Shown: in pieces, positions 62,501 to 64,000 of the stretch | Layout: each line of letters opens with the position of its first letter | Numbering within the stretch: the stretch's first letter is position 1 | From: Paractinoplanes deccanensis | GTDB lineage: Bacteria > Actinomycetota > Actinomycetes > Mycobacteriales > Micromonosporaceae | Reading direction: 5' to 3' | DNA length: 64,000 bases | Assembly: GCF_016862115.1 (NCBI RefSeq) | Contig: NZ_BOMI01000125.1 | Coordinates: forward strand, 25,139 to 89,138 | Made by a program: the position numbers and the translations under genes | The notes under the pieces: generated by a model | Database searches by the model: none | Seen by the model: only the letters and a program-made list of their open reading frames with translations | What the model was told of the DNA's origin: nothing

Positions 62501-64000
62501 TTGAGCTGGTCGTAGACGGTGACCGTCGCGAAGTCGTCCGGGTCGTCGGTGGTGGCGACGCCGCGCGGGCTGATCGCCTTGGTCTGGTTGCCCACCTTGT
62601 CGTATTCGAAGCGGGTGACCGCGTAGGTCACCGACGTGCCGCTGCCGGAGCGGGGCACCTTCTGCTCGATGACCGATCCGCGGGCGTCGTAGCTGAGCAG
62701 CGTCGTGCTGCCGAGCTCGTCGGTGGCGGAGGTGACCAGGCCGTCCTTGTCGTAGGTGCCGCTGGTCGACCCGCCCGCGGCGTTTATCGTCTTGATCACC
62801 CGGTGCGCCAGGTCGTAGACCATCTTGCTGGTGTAGTCGGCGGTGTCGGCCGTGGCGCTCTTGCGCGGATCGATCACCGTGACCAGGTTGCCGACGTTGT
62901 CGTACTCGTACTGGATCTTCTGGCCCTTGGCGTTGGTCGCCGCCGTGAGCTGGTAGATCGCGTCGTACGTGTTGGTGGTGACGTAGTCGGTGGCGTCCGA
63001 GGTGGTCAGGTTGCCCTGGGGCTCGGTGGTGGTCAGCAGGTTGCCGACCCGGTCGTAGGTGTAGCTGGTGGTCCGCTGCGGATCGCCGGCGGTGTCGGCG
63101 GGCGACGTGGCGGAGACCAGCTGGTCGGCCTTGTCGTAGACGGCCGTCGACACCGCGCCGTTCGGCGCCGTCGTCTTGGTGACGTTGTCGTTGGCGTCGT
63201 AGACCGGGGCCGGGGTGGTGATGAACAGCCCGGCGTTCTGGTCCTTGGGCACCTTGCTGACGAGCGGGCGTTTGAAGGTGTCGTACGTCTGGGTGGTGTT
63301 CTTCAGCAGCGGGTCGGTGACGGTCGTGACGTTGCCCCGGTCGTCGTAGGCGTATTTGGTGGCGTTCTGCAGGGCGTCGGTGATGATCGTGGGGTAGCCG
63401 CTGGCGTGGTGCCCGTCGTACTTCGTCTCGTTGCCGTTGGCGTCCTTCGACGTCCGCAGCCGGCCCCAGGTGTCGTAGGTGTTGGTCGAGACCGCCCCGG
63501 TCGGGTCGGTCACCGTCGCCAGGTCACCCGCGGTGGTGTACGAGAAGGACCACTTGCGGCCCTCGGGGCTGGTCTTGGTGGCGATGTCGGCGACGTAGCC
63601 GCCCAGCTGCGTCTGGTACGTCAGCACCGTGCCCGGGTAGTTGTTCTTGACGGCGAGCGCGTCCCGCACCTCGGTGGGGTATCCGGTCCGGACGTCGTAC
63701 GACCAGGTCGCCGCGGCGCCGTTCGCCTCGTCGAGGCGTACCACGTTGTGCTGGTCGTCCCAGGTCAGCTTGGTCGTCTCGTTCTTGGCGTTGGTGGTCT
63801 GGTAGGGCCGCCCGTAACCGTCGTGTTTGTACGTGGTGGCGTGGTTCTCCGCGTCCGTGACGACGGTGTCGACGGTGGTGCCCTGGGCGCCGTCGGGGTC
63901 GGTGTAGGCGAACTGGGTCTGACCGCCGAGGCGGTCGGTGTACGACTTCGTGCGCCAGTGCCACTGCGGGTCGTCGCCGGTCGACGGGTAGTTGTAGACG
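59509..64000 (-). CDS. RHS/YD-repeat protein with lytic-transglycosylase-like C-terminal domain (5' end outside window)
   Basis: 1496 residues are visible and the frame is open to the window edge, so the N-terminus lies beyond. Dozens of YD repeats (YDxxGxxxxxTDxxG type) form the RHS shell. A golvesin-like domain (about 61745-62140, VLVDNSDFNNTT to VADAVKLVRD) is inserted between repeats. The RHS core ends with YRFNAKRWDQSSQSYDMGFRDYSP-like and GNPITAVENDGHTP sequence near 60270. The last 210 or so residues resemble an SLT fold: LLLANYMMEAHRC with the candidate catalytic Glu, ASIGTANF, DDPQLNIAAMAYHLKDLQD and LVRMGYRAGEENML. It is probably a secreted contact toxin that cleaves peptidoglycan. 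Confidence 0.88.
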   Translation of the reverse strand, partial: VYNYPSTGDDPQWHWRTKSYTDRLGGQTQFAYTDPDGAQGTTVDTVVTDAENHATTYKHDGYGRPYQTTNAKNETTKLTWDDQHNVVRLDEANGAAATWSYDVRTGYPTEVRDALAVKNNYPGTVLTYQTQLGGYVADIATKTSPEGRKWSFSYTTAGDLATVTDPTGAVSTNTYDTWGRLRTSKDANGNETKYDGHHASGYPTIITDALQNATKYAYDDRGNVTTVTDPLLKNTTQTYDTFKRPLVSKVPKDQNAGLFITTPAPVYDANDNVTKTTAPNGAVSTAVYDKADQLVSATSPADTAGDPQRTTSYTYDRVGNLLTTTEPQGNLTTSDATDYVTTNTYDAIYQLTAATNAKGQKIQYEYDNVGNLVTVIDPRKSATADTADYTSKMVYDLAHRVIKTINAAGGSTSGTYDKDGLVTSATDELGSTTLLSYDARGSVIEQKVPRSGSGTSVTYAVTRFEYDKVGNQTKAISPRGVATTDDPDDFATVTVYDQLNRVKEEYTAYDKDDSRYTTPDKTIYTYDKVGRPETLSAPPSAGQSVRNETKYTYFDNGWTKTSSDPWDILSTYDYNQMGAQTARTLTSAGGSSNRTMTWSYYPDGKLRSRSDDGVPVGKQVVLVDNSDFNNTTATGTWPAANTATGKYGTDYATHAAGTGTSAFTWQLNVPQAGSYEVFARFPQVTGAATDARYTIAYNGGTVTKTVNQSTGAGSWVSLGSYAFAEGNTHKVTLTDQAGGTVVADAVKLVRDNTADVDNEKKDYTYRYDANGNLSTITDTSPGARVDSYVVSYTELNQVAKVVESKSGTTVNTTSFTYNENGAPLTTSHDKQYAKYEYDVRDLVAKVTNGKSATDTDAKATTYTYTGRGEKLREVKGNGNTVDYTYYLDGMLKSQTEKKPNGTLVAESALDYDLNGNRTHEVSKKMNADNHAAYLTTTSDLTYDPRDRLAKLTKTGDGAGTETYIHDANNNVVDQTVKNVRTTYNYDRNRLLTAATGGVTSTYNYDPFGRLDTVTAAGVVVERNVYDGFDHVVENRKNNGTGTAVTKYSFDALDRTTTKTTDAGTSKAKTTSFNYLGLSTEVLDEEVAGKLTKSYQYSPWGQRLSQVTHKDDGSEEDAYYGHNPHTDVEQVTDESGDTKATYGYTAYGSNDESQFTGIDKPDTADPTKEAYNVYRFNAKRWDQSSQSYDMGFRDYSPGLNRFLTRDSYNGAMADMNLGLDPWTGNRYAFGAGNPITAVENDGHTPCVEPGDCPGGVKPAPATWECSGPADCERDAGSGGLIPPWDPPALGGGDFEQHIPYILEMAAKTGVDPQLLLANYMMEAHRCTEIAGNSACRTMQNFQKNMTHPGWFLVSPLIPLAGWLGGQGDEASIGTANFEKDIFERTRDNTAGGARPELAGRSWDELLDDPQLNIAAMAYHLKDLQDALPAELKTSYSKSELVRMGYRAGEENMLLVATGTPMGQESVDNNKIFMSQYARAGRWINYYYQSQCQTTCTA

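Overview
The window is high-GC actinobacterial chromosome. GTG and TTG starts are common, there are many 1-4 base start/stop overlaps, and genes are densely packed. The block argS-lysA-hom-thrC-thrB-rho-rpmE-prfA-prmC-sua5-glyA-atp operon is the order I know from Streptomyces and its relatives. A 93-residue ATP synthase epsilon, a bacterial nitric oxide synthase and a giant RHS protein point to Micromonosporaceae (Actinoplanes-like). That placement is inferred from memory of these families, not from a search.

Layout, left to right. 1-3.6 kb: the 3' end of a PduO-type cobalamin adenosyltransferase, a VOC protein, a PheS/PylS-related ligase of unknown function (srmL), a PhzF-type isomerase and an aldo/keto reductase. 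3.6-13.4 kb (minus strand): the F1Fo ATP synthase genes atpI/Z-B-E-F-H-A-G-D. An LCP cell-wall ligase gene follows behind a terminator-like hairpin, and only then come atpC and a DUF2550 gene. 13.4-25.4 kb: glyA, an SDR/DUF2867 protein, two Sua5/TsaC-type genes around a low-molecular-weight phosphatase, prmC, a TPR-GGDEF protein, a beta-propeller protein, prfA, rpmE and a two-gene RNA-repair cassette (polynucleotide kinase/phosphatase plus RNA ligase). 25.4-31 kb: a flavin oxidoreductase with a divergent XRE regulator, nitric oxide synthase and rho. 31-43 kb: the threonine/lysine genes thrB, thrC, hom, lysA and argS. thrB is cut off from thrC by an efflux block (MFS, RND, MarR).

From 43.3 kb the character changes. 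A DUF3105-DUF305 pair and an intact tRNA-Arg(CCG) are followed by about 1.5 kb with no convincing gene. Then comes an accessory region of hydrolases, small regulators (HxlR, ArsR-like), a repeat-rich Ser/Thr kinase, a PEP-mutase-family enzyme and small hypotheticals. At 58.76 kb lies a truncated copy of the same tRNA-Arg, in inverted orientation, followed by its own terminator.

The right end (59.0-64.0 kb) is a two-gene minus-strand operon. It holds a very large RHS/YD-repeat protein whose N-terminus lies outside the window and whose C-terminal domain looks like a lytic transglycosylase. A small lipoprotein overlaps it by ATGA. I read this as a candidate polymorphic toxin and immunity pair and consider it the most interesting system in the window.
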